Assembly: GCA_963971305.1 (NCBI GenBank)
Contig: OZ020303.1
Coordinates: forward strand, 64,294,867-64,358,866
Origin: Arcuatula senhousia
Taxonomy: Eukaryota > Mollusca > Bivalvia > Mytilida > Mytilidae
Direction of reading: 5' to 3'
Length of the DNA stretch: 64,000 bases
Under the pieces are notes generated by a model. The model saw only the letters and a program-made list of their open reading frames with translations, searched no databases and had not been told where the DNA came from. A program made the translations under genes and the position numbers. Numbering within the stretch: the stretch's first letter is position 1; each line of letters starts with the position of its first letter. Below, piece after piece: positions 31,869 through 44,800 of this stretch.

Positions 31869-34800
31869 ATGCCACCCAAGCTCCAGCTTGACAAGGCAGC
31901 ATGGCAATGGACGGAAACCACTGACCCAAAAGATGTCACACTTGAACATGTCTTAGCTGCATATAGACTTAACTTAAAACCCTGTGCCATAGGGGCTTGT
32001 AAAAGGAACTGCAAGGGAAATCCATTGTGTCTCAATGCAATCGGAGAAAGAGTTTGGTTTGGAAAGATTGATGATGACAACTGGCATCAGATCGAAGATC
32101 CCAATTATGAGAGGCGCGATTCAGATATGTTTGTAGGCCTAAAAAATCTTGGTGCTACTTGCTATGTAAATACTTTTCTACAGCTATGGTTTCATAATCC
32201 AGCTGTTAGGAATGCTCTATATAGGTTTAGGGAACCAGATGAACAGGTAATCAGAGATGTTACGGTAGAGTGGTCTCCCTCTTCAATCGGAGGACATTTA
32301 CAAGCAGTATTTGCTTTGCTCGCTCTTTCCGAAAGGAAATATTTAGATCCTAAGGATTTCATCACTCATTTAGGCTTAGATGCTGGCCAGCAGCAAGATG
32401 CTCAGGAATTTTCTAATTTGTTTCTGACACTTTTAGAAGATGCTCTTTCACGTCAGAAGGAATCAAGTGTTAGAAATGTTATTCAGAACCAGTTTCGTGG
32501 CACCTATGCCTATGTTACAACTTGCAGTAAATGTGGCACTAAGTCAGAAAGGCCGTCAAACTTCTATGAACTTGATCTTAGTATTAAAGGTCATAAAACA
32601 TTGGATGAATCCATCAAAGACTTTTTACACGAAGAAAAACTGGAAGGTGAAAATCAATACATGTGCTCAGCATGCAACTGTAAACAAAATGCTACTCGTA
32701 AAATCCATTTAAAACAGCTTCCACCAGTTTTAAACTTACAGCTTCTTAGATTTGTTTTCGACAAGAAAACTGGCATGAAGAAAAAACTGAACAGTTTTAT
32801 ACAGTTTCCTGAAGCACTTGACATGTCTCCATATTTATCTTCTGACGACTTAGAAAATTTGGCAAGTAGCGAAAGTTCAGACAATAAGCCAATTTATAAC
32901 TTATCTGCTGTTCTTATTCATAGAGGACCAACAGCTTACAGTGGACACTATATCACACATATAAAAGATGTCAATAGTAAAAATTGGTACAAGTTCAATG
33001 ATGAGGAGATTGAGAAAATGAAGGGTAGTAGACTTCAACTTGGAACTGAAGATGATCCTGAAGAAACAGGAGCTAAACAGAAAGGACGATGCCCAAAAGG
33101 GTTCCACTCCTCAAGGAATGCCTACATGTTGGTATATACCCTTAATCAGGAAAATGAAAATTGTAGTGAAGCAAAAGATGAAGCCCAGCAACTTCTCCCA
33201 GCTCATGTTTTAGACTATGTCATAAAAGACAATGAAACATTTGAAAACTGGGTTTCAGAGTTGATTCTCATCAGGGACCAGAATATAGAAAGTGGAAAAG
33301 AAAAGCAAGAAGAGATAAAAGATACATATCGTAAGCTTGCATTTGAAAAGCTGGAGGTCAATGAAGGGGAATGGATTAGTCAGAAATGGCTGAGTCAATG
33401 GCTAAGCGAACCGTCAAAAGCACCACCTGTCGACAATAAAGCATTCTTATGCAAACATGACAAACTGTCACCTGATGCTGCAATGAAAGTCAAATTTGTT
33501 AATTTAGCGGGGAGTGAAGGATTGTGCAATCAATATGAAGGTGGCTTACGGCTGATCGGAAGTGATAGTCTATGCACATTATGTGTTCAGCATCAGTGTC
33601 ATGTAATCAGAACTAAAATTAGAATGACGGAAGATGAAAAGTTGTTTGGAAGTATGACTAAGACAACAAACATATCAGGAGCCTCGTACTGGGTAGGAAA
33701 GGCTTCATTGAGGTCGTGGAAAAAGATGGTTTTGGAACAACTAGGAGAAAATGACGAAACCAAAAGAGATTCAACTGACAGTGAGGCTCTAGGAGAAAAT
33801 GGCGCAAAAGAAGAGAAAAATGATTCACCATTGAAAGATGATGAAGGTAATAAAGAAGGAGAAACCAAAGAAATAGTCCAAAATGAAGAGGATGAAAGCT
33901 TTAAATTCAATGAGGACATTTTATGTGAAGCGCATGGTAAACTTGATCCAGATTTAACATGTAGAAAGTTGGTTCCTGTTGAAGTTTGGAGAAGGTTGAA
34001 AGAATATTTTCCTAATTGTCCCGAGTTTGCAAAAGAACATCCAGTATGTGAGCAATGCAATAAACAAATGCAAAATGAACAACAAACAAATGAATATTTA
34101 CGTAAATTAGCACAGGAACAGAAATCAGCACTCAGTGATCTGTTGAATGAAAGGAAGAGACCAATAACACTGAAACGTCCTATAGAAGTATTCATATTAA
34201 ACAGAGTATTTGTAGAAGAATTACGGAAGTTTATTAAGGATCCATTGAAAAATCCACCAGTTCAGAATGTTGGTAATTCTATCCTGCTTTGTGAGCACAG
34301 TGGGTACTTGTATCCTCATATGCCTGGTCAGCTAGAACTTTATGTGGAAGAAAACTTTGTCTATGCTTGGAGCACAGAATGGGATAAAATAAGCCAGATG
34401 TTTAATGTAGATTATGAAATTAGCATTGTCAGTTATGAAGATGATGACAAGAACTTAGGCATTGTGACATTACCAAATGCCTGCATGGATTGTGTAGCAA
34501 GTCGCCTGAATCAAGAGGAAAATGCTAAATTTGACTATGAGGAAGCTACAGTTTTTGTTCGTAAAATTCCAAAACCAACTGTTAAATCAGGGTCAGCCAC
34601 CACTATCAATTCCAATGATAATGAAAATTCGAAAGACTATGATCCTGATTTCAATCAGCATAGTTCTAAGAAAAGAGGAAGCACTAGTGAATGTATTGAA
34701 GAACCACCAGAAAAAGTGCAAAAACTTGAAAATGGAACGAGAAAAAGTCAGCGTCATAAAAAGGTCAGAGGTGAAAAGGAGGTCAAGGTCAAATCCTCAC

Positions 34801-35054
34801 AAACTTTGAAAGATTTCAAATTGCAACTAATGAAGTTGTTTTCAGTCCCGCCCTTTGATCAGACTTTGCAGATGAACGGATGCAGTCTATCAGACGACAC
34901 AGCAACATTAGGCAGTCTAAAAATAGCACCTGGCTCCATCATCACAATGCAAGCAGACGAACCTGCAGAAGATCTTCTGGTACTTCAAGATATGATCCAG
35001 GTGTCATCTGGTCCTGAATCAGGATTCAAAGGAACTGGATTATTAGGAAACTAG
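31869..35054 (+). CDS. USP48: USP48-like ubiquitin carboxyl-terminal hydrolase, single coding exon
   Basis: One uninterrupted frame of 1061 codons, close to human USP48 (1035 aa). It opens MPPKLQLDKAAWQWTETTDP, like the vertebrate start. A USP domain runs from about residue 89: Cys box GLKNLGATCYVNTFLQLWF with the nucleophile at C98, and two CxxC-type zinc-binding pairs (CSKCG, CSACNC). The His box is SGHYITHIKD with H360, and the WYKFNDEEI segment has N377/D378. DUSP-like repeats follow in the middle (CKHDKLSPDA, CEAHGKLDPD, CEHSGYLYP each start one). An acidic/lysine-rich linker (KKRGSTSE..RKSQRHKK) and a C-terminal ubiquitin-like domain (QTLKDFKLQLMKLFSVPPFD...GSIITMQADE) end the protein. 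USP48 removes ubiquitin from substrates, including histone H2A in the nucleus. It is intronless in the coding part, unlike the vertebrate gene; a 5'-UTR acceptor at 31854 remains. All catalytic residues are present and nothing breaks the frame, so it is probably functional. Confidence 0.96.
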   Translation: MPPKLQLDKAAWQWTETTDPKDVTLEHVLAAYRLNLKPCAIGACKRNCKGNPLCLNAIGERVWFGKIDDDNWHQIEDPNYERRDSDMFVGLKNLGATCYVNTFLQLWFHNPAVRNALYRFREPDEQVIRDVTVEWSPSSIGGHLQAVFALLALSERKYLDPKDFITHLGLDAGQQQDAQEFSNLFLTLLEDALSRQKESSVRNVIQNQFRGTYAYVTTCSKCGTKSERPSNFYELDLSIKGHKTLDESIKDFLHEEKLEGENQYMCSACNCKQNATRKIHLKQLPPVLNLQLLRFVFDKKTGMKKKLNSFIQFPEALDMSPYLSSDDLENLASSESSDNKPIYNLSAVLIHRGPTAYSGHYITHIKDVNSKNWYKFNDEEIEKMKGSRLQLGTEDDPEETGAKQKGRCPKGFHSSRNAYMLVYTLNQENENCSEAKDEAQQLLPAHVLDYVIKDNETFENWVSELILIRDQNIESGKEKQEEIKDTYRKLAFEKLEVNEGEWISQKWLSQWLSEPSKAPPVDNKAFLCKHDKLSPDAAMKVKFVNLAGSEGLCNQYEGGLRLIGSDSLCTLCVQHQCHVIRTKIRMTEDEKLFGSMTKTTNISGASYWVGKASLRSWKKMVLEQLGENDETKRDSTDSEALGENGAKEEKNDSPLKDDEGNKEGETKEIVQNEEDESFKFNEDILCEAHGKLDPDLTCRKLVPVEVWRRLKEYFPNCPEFAKEHPVCEQCNKQMQNEQQTNEYLRKLAQEQKSALSDLLNERKRPITLKRPIEVFILNRVFVEELRKFIKDPLKNPPVQNVGNSILLCEHSGYLYPHMPGQLELYVEENFVYAWSTEWDKISQMFNVDYEISIVSYEDDDKNLGIVTLPNACMDCVASRLNQEENAKFDYEEATVFVRKIPKPTVKSGSATTINSNDNENSKDYDPDFNQHSSKKRGSTSECIEEPPEKVQKLENGTRKSQRHKKVRGEKEVKVKSSQTLKDFKLQLMKLFSVPPFDQTLQMNGCSLSDDTATLGSLKIAPGSIITMQADEPAEDLLVLQDMIQVSSGPESGFKGTGLLGN

Positions 35055-38000
35055 ATGTATAGTTGTTTTTGTTGTTTGTGTGATATTTCATGTAGATGTA
35101 TGAATTGTTGAAAAGTTGTGAAAATTGTGAGATTGGTTTCATTCATTCATTTTATTCAGAAGGTGAATTGTACATTGTATTTTCTTTTCTACGTACAAAT
35201 GTAGCTTGCGGAACTACATCATACATTTTGTACATGTATTTCTTTCACTTCACATTGATTTTCATTCAGAATTTTTTGCTGTATTATAATCATGATAATG
35301 TAAATACTATTTTGTCAAATGTGTAAAACTTTGGATGTATATTTATGCAATTTTCTTTAACAAGATAGATTTATTTATAAAGACAAAATTATATTTTACA
35401 CCAATAAGCTTAACTTTCATCATAAAAAGTTGTTAAAACATGTTCAAATTTTCAACATCGGCATTTGATATAAGACAGGAGTCACAGGATCCAAGAAATC
35501 AATTAAGGTGAAAGAAATAAGTTCAAAATGTGATGCTTGCTACTCCATATTAATAAAAACACCAATTAAGTTTAACAGTGCTTAACAAAAAAGGCAATAG
35601 AAATGTTAGGTAATCATGAAGAATAGAATGTATGTTAATAATGGTCAGATATTAGGAAACACACAATGCACACAATATAGTTGAACATCTAACTTTTTAT
35701 CCACACTTTTTCAATATTTGTTTTCCTTTAACATGATTAAAAGTTCAGCAGTTTAATTTGTATTTGTTTAAATATTATGATAAAGGTTTTGTTTGAAGGC
35801 TCATTTAGAATTTATAGAATTGAAAATTCATAAAATAATTTATAGAGCTGTATCAGTTCCATATTGATTATATATGTATCATGTGTAATGTTATAGATTT
35901 CAAAATGTAATTACTCATTCATGTTATGGCAGAATGGTGCAAATATATTATCTTTTTTATTTTAAGCAATTGTATAAATAGGTTTATTTTCTACAGTGAT
36001 AATAATTCTTCATCAATATTGTACATTTTGCAGTTATATTCTAGTAACTTTTTATCATATTAACATGTTCATTTATGCAGCAGATGTTGCAATGATAGGA
36101 AGTAAAGCTTTTATTTTATAACTAAAATAGCTGTATATATATGCCACACCAAATTAATTCCTAGTTTGTCGAATTTGCTGCTCGCTTGAAGAAACAACTG
36201 AGAGAAAAATAATTGCTGCCCCATTTCTCATGCCTCCAGTGTCTAAAAAATTTATTATATGTTTTATTTTTGTCACAAAAAGTTACTCTTTAAGTCCTAA
36301 AAATAATTTATTTTTCCATATAAAAGTTTTGAAGTGTGTAAATTTTTGAAGAATTATAAGCATTGAACAGAAGAATTCTCTTGAAAACAGAAATCAAAAT
36401 ATGGTTGGGTAAAAATTTGAATGGGCGTGTACATGTAATATTAGAAAAAGAAACAAATAAACAAAATTTGCCTGCTTGTACCTTATTTTTTCATGCATTG
36501 TCCAACAAACTATGAATCAATTTGACATGGCCTAATTTGGCTTATTTTAACCTGTTCCAAAACTTATGATGGCATGCTTTAAACTTTACACACAAATATC
36601 CATATAGTATATGTACGTATTACTTAAATGGAGAAAAAAATAATTGTGCGTATGATCTTTTAATAGCTAGCTTCTATTAACTATTGTTATACCTGTAGCT
36701 GTTTGTTGTAGATTTGTTGTCTTACCATACATGTACATGTAGATTGTAAGATAAGAATAAGGGTTTTGCCAGTGGAATTAGTAATTTAATTAGTTAAAAA
36801 ACCAAATTTGAACCATTTTTGTGATGCATTGCATATACTTATAATATAGTCCACAACACAAGTAATACTCCACTTCTATTCCAATAGGATTCTTTTGTTA
36901 TCTTGAAAATTCTATAGATTATTTTATGCTGAATGATAGATTAAAACAAATTCAATAAAAACCCAAGCCGTTATTTCCAATATTGGCAGCGGAGCAATTT
37001 TTTTTTTATAAACTCAAACATAAACAATCATCATACATGACAATTTTAAAATTTGCAGATTGATATTATAGACCCCTAATTTACCATGCTTACATTGAAG
37101 TCAAATGAAATGAATAGAAGTGTTGTGTTTTGTGTATTGTTTAGAATATTATAACACTGTTTTGTCATTTGTTGTCTGTAGCTTTACTTAAACTTAATAT
37201 ATGTGATAGTACATGGAATTTAGTTTAAATGTCTCAAATTGATCTTAAAATCTTTTATGCATTTGATTGCTTAACTCATCAGTGTTAAAGTTTCATTTCT
37301 GCTTAATTGTTTTGTAATGCTCCCATGACAAAATGTTGGAGGCATTAAGTTTTACTTATGTCTGTCAATATATAGGTACACAAGTCTATAAATTTCTGTC
37401 AAGCTTTTCTTAGAAAACATAATTGAGTATTAAAATTTTACAAGATTTTAAGTATGGCAAACTGTATATTCTAAGGAACTTTCAGACCTGTGTGACTTCT
37501 ACTTCCTATTTGGGTTCTTATGCAGGGGCATCTATGGCCCCTGGACACAGTTCTTCTTTATTTCTTTAATTCATACATGTGTCTTTGTTGTCTTTAAAAA
37601 TTCTGTTCATATAAGAAAGAAGAGTAATGATTTGTTATTATATGCTGTATGTGTATGTGAAATTGCTGTTTAGCTATTTTGTTTGCTCTGCATTAACTGC
37701 CAAAAAATTGAATTTAGGTCTGCTTTTTAAAAAAGTGAGTTACTTTAGATTTACTTAAGAAAGTAGGAACCAAGAACTTTCATGGATCAAAGTGATAGCA
37801 AGGTGCTCTCCAGTTTTAGAACCTACAATGAAGACAGTCCCTACTTGTTCAATTAAACCAAAGAATGATATTTTCATTTGTAGTTTCTTTGAAAAAGTTA
37901 ATGCAATTAAAAAAGAGAAGTTATAAGGATATACATGAATAATTTTCTTTACTTTCACTCTTATGTGTAATGAAGCATAAAAACAAAAGGTCTTTAAGAA

Positions 38001-38869
38001 AATGAGGAATGACACTCATTACCTAAAATAGAAAAAAAATATGCTAAATTTGTCAGAGTTAATATTTTTCTTTAAGCTGCATATATCATTCTGGATTAAT
38101 AGAATTTATTAACCTTGTCAATGCAGCATCAATTCTGAGTGTATATATTTTCTTAATTCCGTTTTCCGTGCAGTGAAATTCTTCTATTTTACAAATATTA
38201 TAAGATTTAGAATTTTTGTTACCAGGTCATTCTGATTGGTTAATGTTCCAGTTTTCCAGGTGTGGTAAAACAGGTACATTTCCCTTGTAGATTTCATTTT
38301 TAATAACTAAAATTTGTTTAGCATTTCCAAATGTGATTAATTTTTCTGTTCTTGAACAACATCTCCTTTTATGAACTAAATGTACATGTATTTCATTGTG
38401 TGTATTAAACCATTATGTACCATTAACTAACATGGATGGTTGTGAATGATATGGAATCAGTTTGTGTGATTTTCATACAAGTCAGTAAATGTTGTAATTT
38501 GATTAAAGTGTTTTTATTATGCCTTGCCTGCAAAGTTGAGGAGGGAACAGATTGCTTTATTGGTGGCTGAGGCAGTTTTAATATTTGTTTCATTGATTGG
38601 TCACCTTTATAGAAAAAAGCCCAATTCTACTAGGTTTATAAAACTTATACCTGTAATGCATATACGGTGTAGCTTAGCTGCATACCAAATTTCCATTCAA
38701 GTTGAAAAATATCTTTGCATAAAATTACAGGGTTTCAAAATTCTTTGAAATGACATGAAATTTTCATAATCATGGATTTTTTAGTTTTTTTAATGCTGCC
38801 TAGTTTTCAAGATGTTTAATTATTACATTATGTGGACATTTTGCCGAATAGAGGCATTTAATGATCTGA
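35055..38869. other. USP48 3' flank and AT-rich intergenic DNA
   Basis: Holds the presumed 3'-UTR. Candidate polyadenylation signals AATAAA at 36455 (approximate) and 36954-36959. No other gene, RNA or clear repeat recognised. The longest open frames (under 90 codons) look random. Confidence 0.4.
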
Positions 38870-39475
38870 ATATTACACGTGACCCCTGCTTTGAAGAAGA
38901 GGGGGTATACTGGGTTACCTCTGTCTGCAACACAACTATCGAAACAGTTTTCCTAGCAACTACAAATCATAGTAGCTTGAAACTTGGTATATGGCTCCTC
39001 ATGAGGTCCTTATCACAAATATCCAAATAAGGTCTGTCAGTCATCTACTTCCTGTTTACAGACTTAGTCAATTTTCAGCATTACTGGTCAATTGATGAAA
39101 ATTTTCATAACATTTTTTTCCGCATGTACATATCACAGTGATTTGAAATTTGGTAAACATTTGGCCTCATTATGATGTCCTTTATTGTGAGTATAGAAAT
39201 TAGGTTTGTCGGATATCTACTTCCTGTTTACCGACCTAGTCAATTTTTCATGATTTCTGGTCAAATGTTGAAAATTTTCTGAAGTGCTTTCTGCCACTAT
39301 TCATAATCTTCATAGGGACGACTTGATATTTGGTAAATGAGTTCAGTATGAGGTCCTTTATTGCAAGTAATAAAATTAAATCTGTTAGATATCTACTTCC
39401 TGTTAACTGACATGCTTAGTTTTGGGGGTAGCTGGGGTATACTGAGTGAGCAATAGCTCACAGATTCCTAGTTAA
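38870..39475 (+). repeat. Hairpin-headed repeat, three ~170-bp units
   Basis: Same plan as 2101-2874: head 'gacccctgctttgaagaaga' + 'gggggtatactgggtta', three units with 'atctacttcctgttta.cga' and 'tgatgaaaattttc', and tail 'gagcaatagctcacagatt'. More diverged than the copy at 2.1 kb. Non-coding. Confidence 0.65.
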
Positions 39476-39849
39476 TCCTTTGACCTATGTCTTTATGCCT
39501 GTCTGTTAGTCTGTTCTATATTTTCTTGCATGTAGTTGTTAACAAGGACTTGAAGGATTTTTTAAATTTGAAGTTTGTGGCTAAAACCCACAAGGAATAC
39601 TGTTTGTGGACCCTCTACATTCATATAAACCATAGTGAACTTCTATAAAGTGGTTAATTAAGGAGTTGATGTTATGCATGAGAATGATTTTCATGATACA
39701 TGTACTGGAAAGCTGTTATACAGATAGTGTACTAAAATTTCTTCATAATACAATACAAAAACGGGTATATAGTTAATTTGGCTATGCTGTATATCAATAT
39801 TTCAAGGAGTAACCTCTCATCAGCAGCATTTGAATCACAACATTTGAAG

Positions 39850-39949
39850 GTGAAAAACTGAAAGTATTGAATGAAAGGTACTCAAAACCAAAAGGTTTGA
39901 ACTGGGAAGCCAAATCCAGCACCAAGGATATCGACCATGTGCAGTACAA
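39850..39949 (+). other. Candidate orphan coding exon
   Basis: Between a possible acceptor (tttgaag) and a good donor (CAA|gtaagaac), one frame reads 33 codons of protein-like composition: GEKLKVLNERYSKPKGLNWE and then AKSSTKDIDHVQYK. Composition and splice context differ sharply from the AT-rich surroundings. I cannot name a family and find no partner exon, so this may be an exon of an unrecognised gene or a fragment of a processed copy. Confidence 0.4.
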
Positions 39950-41716
39950 GTAAGAACCTAGTGTTTTAAACAATTTAGAATTTAATAATCAGGATTTTCA
40001 ATAACAAAAAAAAAGATATTTAATAGTAAATTCTTGTCTGACAAGTCTGACAACCAGGCTGTAAAGTTTCATCATTATCCATGTAGCAGTGTGATTGCAG
40101 GTTACGGTATGTATTTGTCACATAGTGTGAGTTCAACTATTTTCTTTGAATGAAATTGGAAGGCAAATCTATTTCTTCATGCAAATCTTCATGTGATATA
40201 TATACTTTATGTAAGGTTTCATTACAATCCACCTGAAGCAGCTTAGGAAGAGTTGCTAATATGAAATATTTTGACAGACTGACCGTGCAATTCAGAGCAT
40301 TAATTAAACTAGCTGGACAACAACCCTCTAACATTTTTATAATCTTTTTGAATGCTTAGTTAGTTACTGATTGCTTTACTCCTAAGCAGCAGGATTTCGG
40401 CTATATCCGGGAGATGAACATGAAAGTGGTGATACAATGAACATGAAATGATGATGAAGTGGAGGATATGGGGACACAAGGCCAATTTGGTAGGAAAGTT
40501 TTGACTGCCATTGGACAAAGGAGTGATGGGTAGGGACGGGAAATTAAGCCTCCTGCATGGGGATCTAATGCAATTGTGATATTAAAGTGGGATCTCAGGC
40601 TCTCAGCATGTAAGAACCTGTGAGCATTCTCGCATACCCAATACATTCTACTATTGGACAAGCAATATTATCCTTAAGGAATAAGTATCGAGCTACAGCA
40701 AGCATTAGTTACATGTAAGTGAACTTGCATGTATTTGAATATCAAAACAAAATTTCATCATATTATTCACATCTTCATATTATGTACTTCTTCCATACAA
40801 AGTTTCATAAAATTCTATTTAGTAATAGTTCATATCCGTAAAAGGCCAAACACTTATTTAGTGCACCATATGTTTTGAAAATTCAGGATTTGTAACTTGA
40901 TCAAAATTGAACTTTGAGGCAAAAAAATTGAAGAAAATATCTCACTCCAGTTTTGAGAAAATTGAAGTTGAAATTGCATTGAATGCTATGGGAAACTGCC
41001 TGTTTGTACCTGTGTAGGTACAAATGGAACAATTGTGACAAGTCAAACGTTTTGGTGGTGTATAAAAATCTAGTACAGAATTGTTATTAGTAGATATAAT
41101 TGAATGAAATTTAGCACTGTGATTAATTAAAAACATCAACATTTCTTAGATGAAAATTCTGTGATATCATAATAGGTGTGCAAAAAGTTTCAATTTTACA
41201 TGCAATGGTCATATTTGGAAATCTACCAATAGAAATGGTGATAGCAGGCAAAATGGGCATCAACTTTACATATATTTGGGTTTCTAGGAATCCATTCTAC
41301 ATCGAAGACAAAAAAGGGTTTTAAAGCACAAATAAAAATTCTGGCTATTTCTGGAGTCATACTATTTCAGTGGAGTTGTTTCCTTAAGAAAGTAAATGAA
41401 GAATTTTGGCAAATTTCTAAGTTCAAAGAGCCATAACTCCCACAAAATTTTAAGGATAAAAAAAATCCTGTTATAATGCTCAACAACATATGGTGCACTT
41501 GCTACATATCAAATTTTGTTACATTCCATTTTGTAGTTTAAAGAGGAGTTGCATCCACAACTGCGATCTCACAAAGAAGGACAAGCTGACCAGTTAAAAA
41601 AACATTAAACCCTTCCAAACTTACTTGCGTGGAGTATAAACCATACAACATGACTGTCAAAATATTGGCAATATTAAGTGAACTCTGGACAAATAATAAA
41701 ACATTAATTTACAACA
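39950..41716. other. Unassigned, partly GC-richer island and old repeat
   Basis: 40380-40640 is less AT-rich and has protein-like stretches broken by stops (for example DDEVEDMGTQGQFGRKVLTA), possibly a decayed coding fragment. At 40860 'gtgcaccatatg' and at 41486 'catatggtgcac' face each other, suggesting an old inverted repeat of about 640 bp. Nothing firm. Confidence 0.3.
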
Positions 41717-41722
41717 TTTATT
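41717..41722 (-). promoter_or_regulatory. Polyadenylation signal AATAAA for SEC13
   Basis: Plus-strand TTTATT reads AATAAA on the minus strand, about 150 bases past the SEC13 stop at 41871-41873. Confidence 0.45.
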
Positions 41723-41870
41723 TGGACACTTGATGATTTTAATGAGGATGAATATGATAAAATGACAAAATGAGAATGAAATTTGTATAATTGTATTAAT
41801 TCAAATGAAAGTAGACATTCTACTTTCACTTTACAGTCTTTAAATAGCTCAACAAAATAACAGATTTAGA

Positions 41871-44800
41871 TCAACCAGAAACAGATCTTTCAGATAATTG
41901 TCCTTGACCTTTGTTTACATCACTTATACACACCCACTGTCCTTCTAAAGTTTCTTTCCATAAGCTCACCTACAATCATAAAAATGCAATACAATGATCC
42001 ATAGTAAAATATTAGAAAGTGAAAACATGGTGCATCTTTGTTGCAGTATCTGATTTTTTCTTTAAGTAGGTGATACAGTTCATGATTTAGTATTATTAAA
42101 GTTTATAACGCATAATTTTCTTACAATTACACATATTACAATATAAACAAGAAAATATCGTGCTTTATGTGTCTGTCATTTGTTCATGTCTAAGATTGTC
42201 TCCCCATTCACAATTGCATGTACTTCTTAAAACACCTAACTTAATAAAATAATATTGAGATGTCCTATTTCAATTCTGTAATATATATGCTCTCTCAACC
42301 ATAACATCTGATACAACTGTGATTTTTTTAAATGTCTAAAGAAAAGAATATCTATTTAAGAAACAAGCCCACCTGGATTTGTTTTGCATCGGAGTACAAA
42401 ACTAACAGCAATGTACAAAATGTCAAATAGCTTAGCATTTTTTTGTACTCATTTATGGACAGAAAATTAACATATTTATTGATGAAACAAATTATAACCA
42501 GGTCATATGTCAAAAATCTATTTAATCAAAATCTGTACATTACCTTATTATCTCCCCCTGAACATGCTAATATATTTCCTGTGATGGACCAGCTAAGATG
42601 CCAGACAACATCATTAAATTTGTTGAGTGTCTTTGGTGTCCAGTCATTACTGGTACCATCATTTGTCCAAATTATCACCCGGAAGTCCTGAAATATAGAT
42701 AACATATAATATTATGTGGAACTATTTATTATCAGTTTTTGTAAATCAAGAATGTAGCTGGTGTATATTCTTTTCTTTTACCAGACATGTCCTGTAATCA
42801 TTTACATTGCAATGGATAAAGTCAAAATATCTTACTTGACCAATCAAATCTTTACCAGATTTGCCAAGTGTCAAATGGAACTTCATAATGACTGATGTAT
42901 GTTGCAACAAGCAGAAATTGCTTACCCTCTCATAGCTGATTGAAATTAAGCTGCATTTGTGTTTTTATCTTGGTGATGTTAACTTTAGTGTCTGCTGTTT
43001 TGATGACTTAGAAATTTGTATCCCACTAAGATATTTATAAATGTTAAAAAGTAAGATTGTTAAAAAAAGTGATTTCAATCTACTATTATAAATGTAGATA
43101 CCATACAAACAATTGTCGTATTTTTTTGTTATCTGTTATAAGTAAGACAGCAATGGAGGTCATATTTTTACTAATATGAACAACTAGCTATATACGATAT
43201 TTCTTGGTATATTAAATGAAGGATACCATGCTAGTAAGCTACATCTCAGTCCAAATCATCTTCTCTCAGCCTTTAGGGAAAAGACACAATATATTTTACC
43301 TGTGAACAGCTAGCTATGGTACTTCTAGGTAATCCTATTGAGGGTGCCCAGGCTACATCTCTAACCCAGTCACTGTGTCCTTCAAGTTTCTTTTCTTCTT
43401 TCCATTCTCCATCTTCCTCCCTGAAAGATTTAAGGTTGAAAGGTTTAAAACTGGAAGAATTCAATTTCCTACATAATGTAACCGGTTCTTTACACTTTTG
43501 TTTATAGGAAGTAAAAATGTTTGACAGTATATTCACTTGATGTAGAACAATATTCCATATCATCTGAACTGCACAAATTAACTTTATGGTCAAACAGGCA
43601 GTTACTAGGTATAACTTGTTACTGAATCTATATTTTTTTCAATTTATTTGATATATTGTTTGAAAATATGTTTAAAATTGTAGGTGTGAAAATGCTTTTA
43701 AAAGAGTATGATCATGATGATGAATGTAAGAACAGACAAACTGCCTAGCATTTCTATACCTCCGCTCTGTAGCAAGTGTAAACAAATAACATTACCTCCA
43801 GATTTTGACCAAGTTGTCACATCCTCCTGATACTAATCTCTTGACTGGTGTCTGTTTGTTGTATGGGTCTAACAGGGCACCAGGACTTACATAGGGGGCA
43901 AAACTAACAGCATTACAACCAATCTGAAAAATACACATCATTTATCAACTGTATCATGTGTATAAGTATAAATATGTGTATAAATGTGTGGATTAGGCAA
44001 ACACACAACATTTGATTTTCCAAGAAATCAAGAATATGCCATTGAATTCTATAATGAATGTTCTAACTAAAAATTGAGAACTCCAACAACAAATGCATTT
44101 CATTTGCTATCTAACTATATTGATGACAAATTGTTCTCGAAATTAGAGGCCAATAACTCTGATTTTTTTTATATATTTGAAAAACATATCTGTTTCATAC
44201 TATTGCTTTTTTTATTGCTTTCTATTTTGTTTTATTTTATGCATATAAACATGTTCAATTATTAGTTAACTTAACACATCTCTGATTGTCTATTAACCCT
44301 CAGTCATATTACACTTTTGTTGCCTTACACATCCTTGTAGATTTTCTATCGAGTCTGAATTTAACACTTACACTGTGAGCATTATTTATCTTTTTAGGTG
44401 ACCATGTTCCATCTCCTGCAAAAAAGAAAAAAATTATACATGTATGAGAATAAAAGTAAACATCAGGCTTATACAGATTTTGAAAATTTTCTCTTCAATT
44501 AAAAACAAAAAATCTTGCATGCTTATTTAAGATGAAGACCTGACAAGTTCTTTTTAAGAGTTTTAGATGAGGAACAAAAATAAAAAGACTGTTCCCTTTT
44601 ATTTTTGTGTCTTCAACATTTTGTATTGTAATTTGTGTGTCATATCTGAACAAGATAAATTTAAACGCTGAAGAAATTTCACTCAATTTTTTTAAAATTT
44701 ATTCTCACATTCATGCTTTGAAAGGAAAATAAATCTACATGAAAACAGTTTTTAAACATGTGATTTTGATGCATTTATTTACCTGTACTTGAAATTATTG

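Noticed and set aside
33599..34195. 198-codon antisense frame in USP48
   Set aside because: Shadow of the USP48 coding sequence on the other strand.
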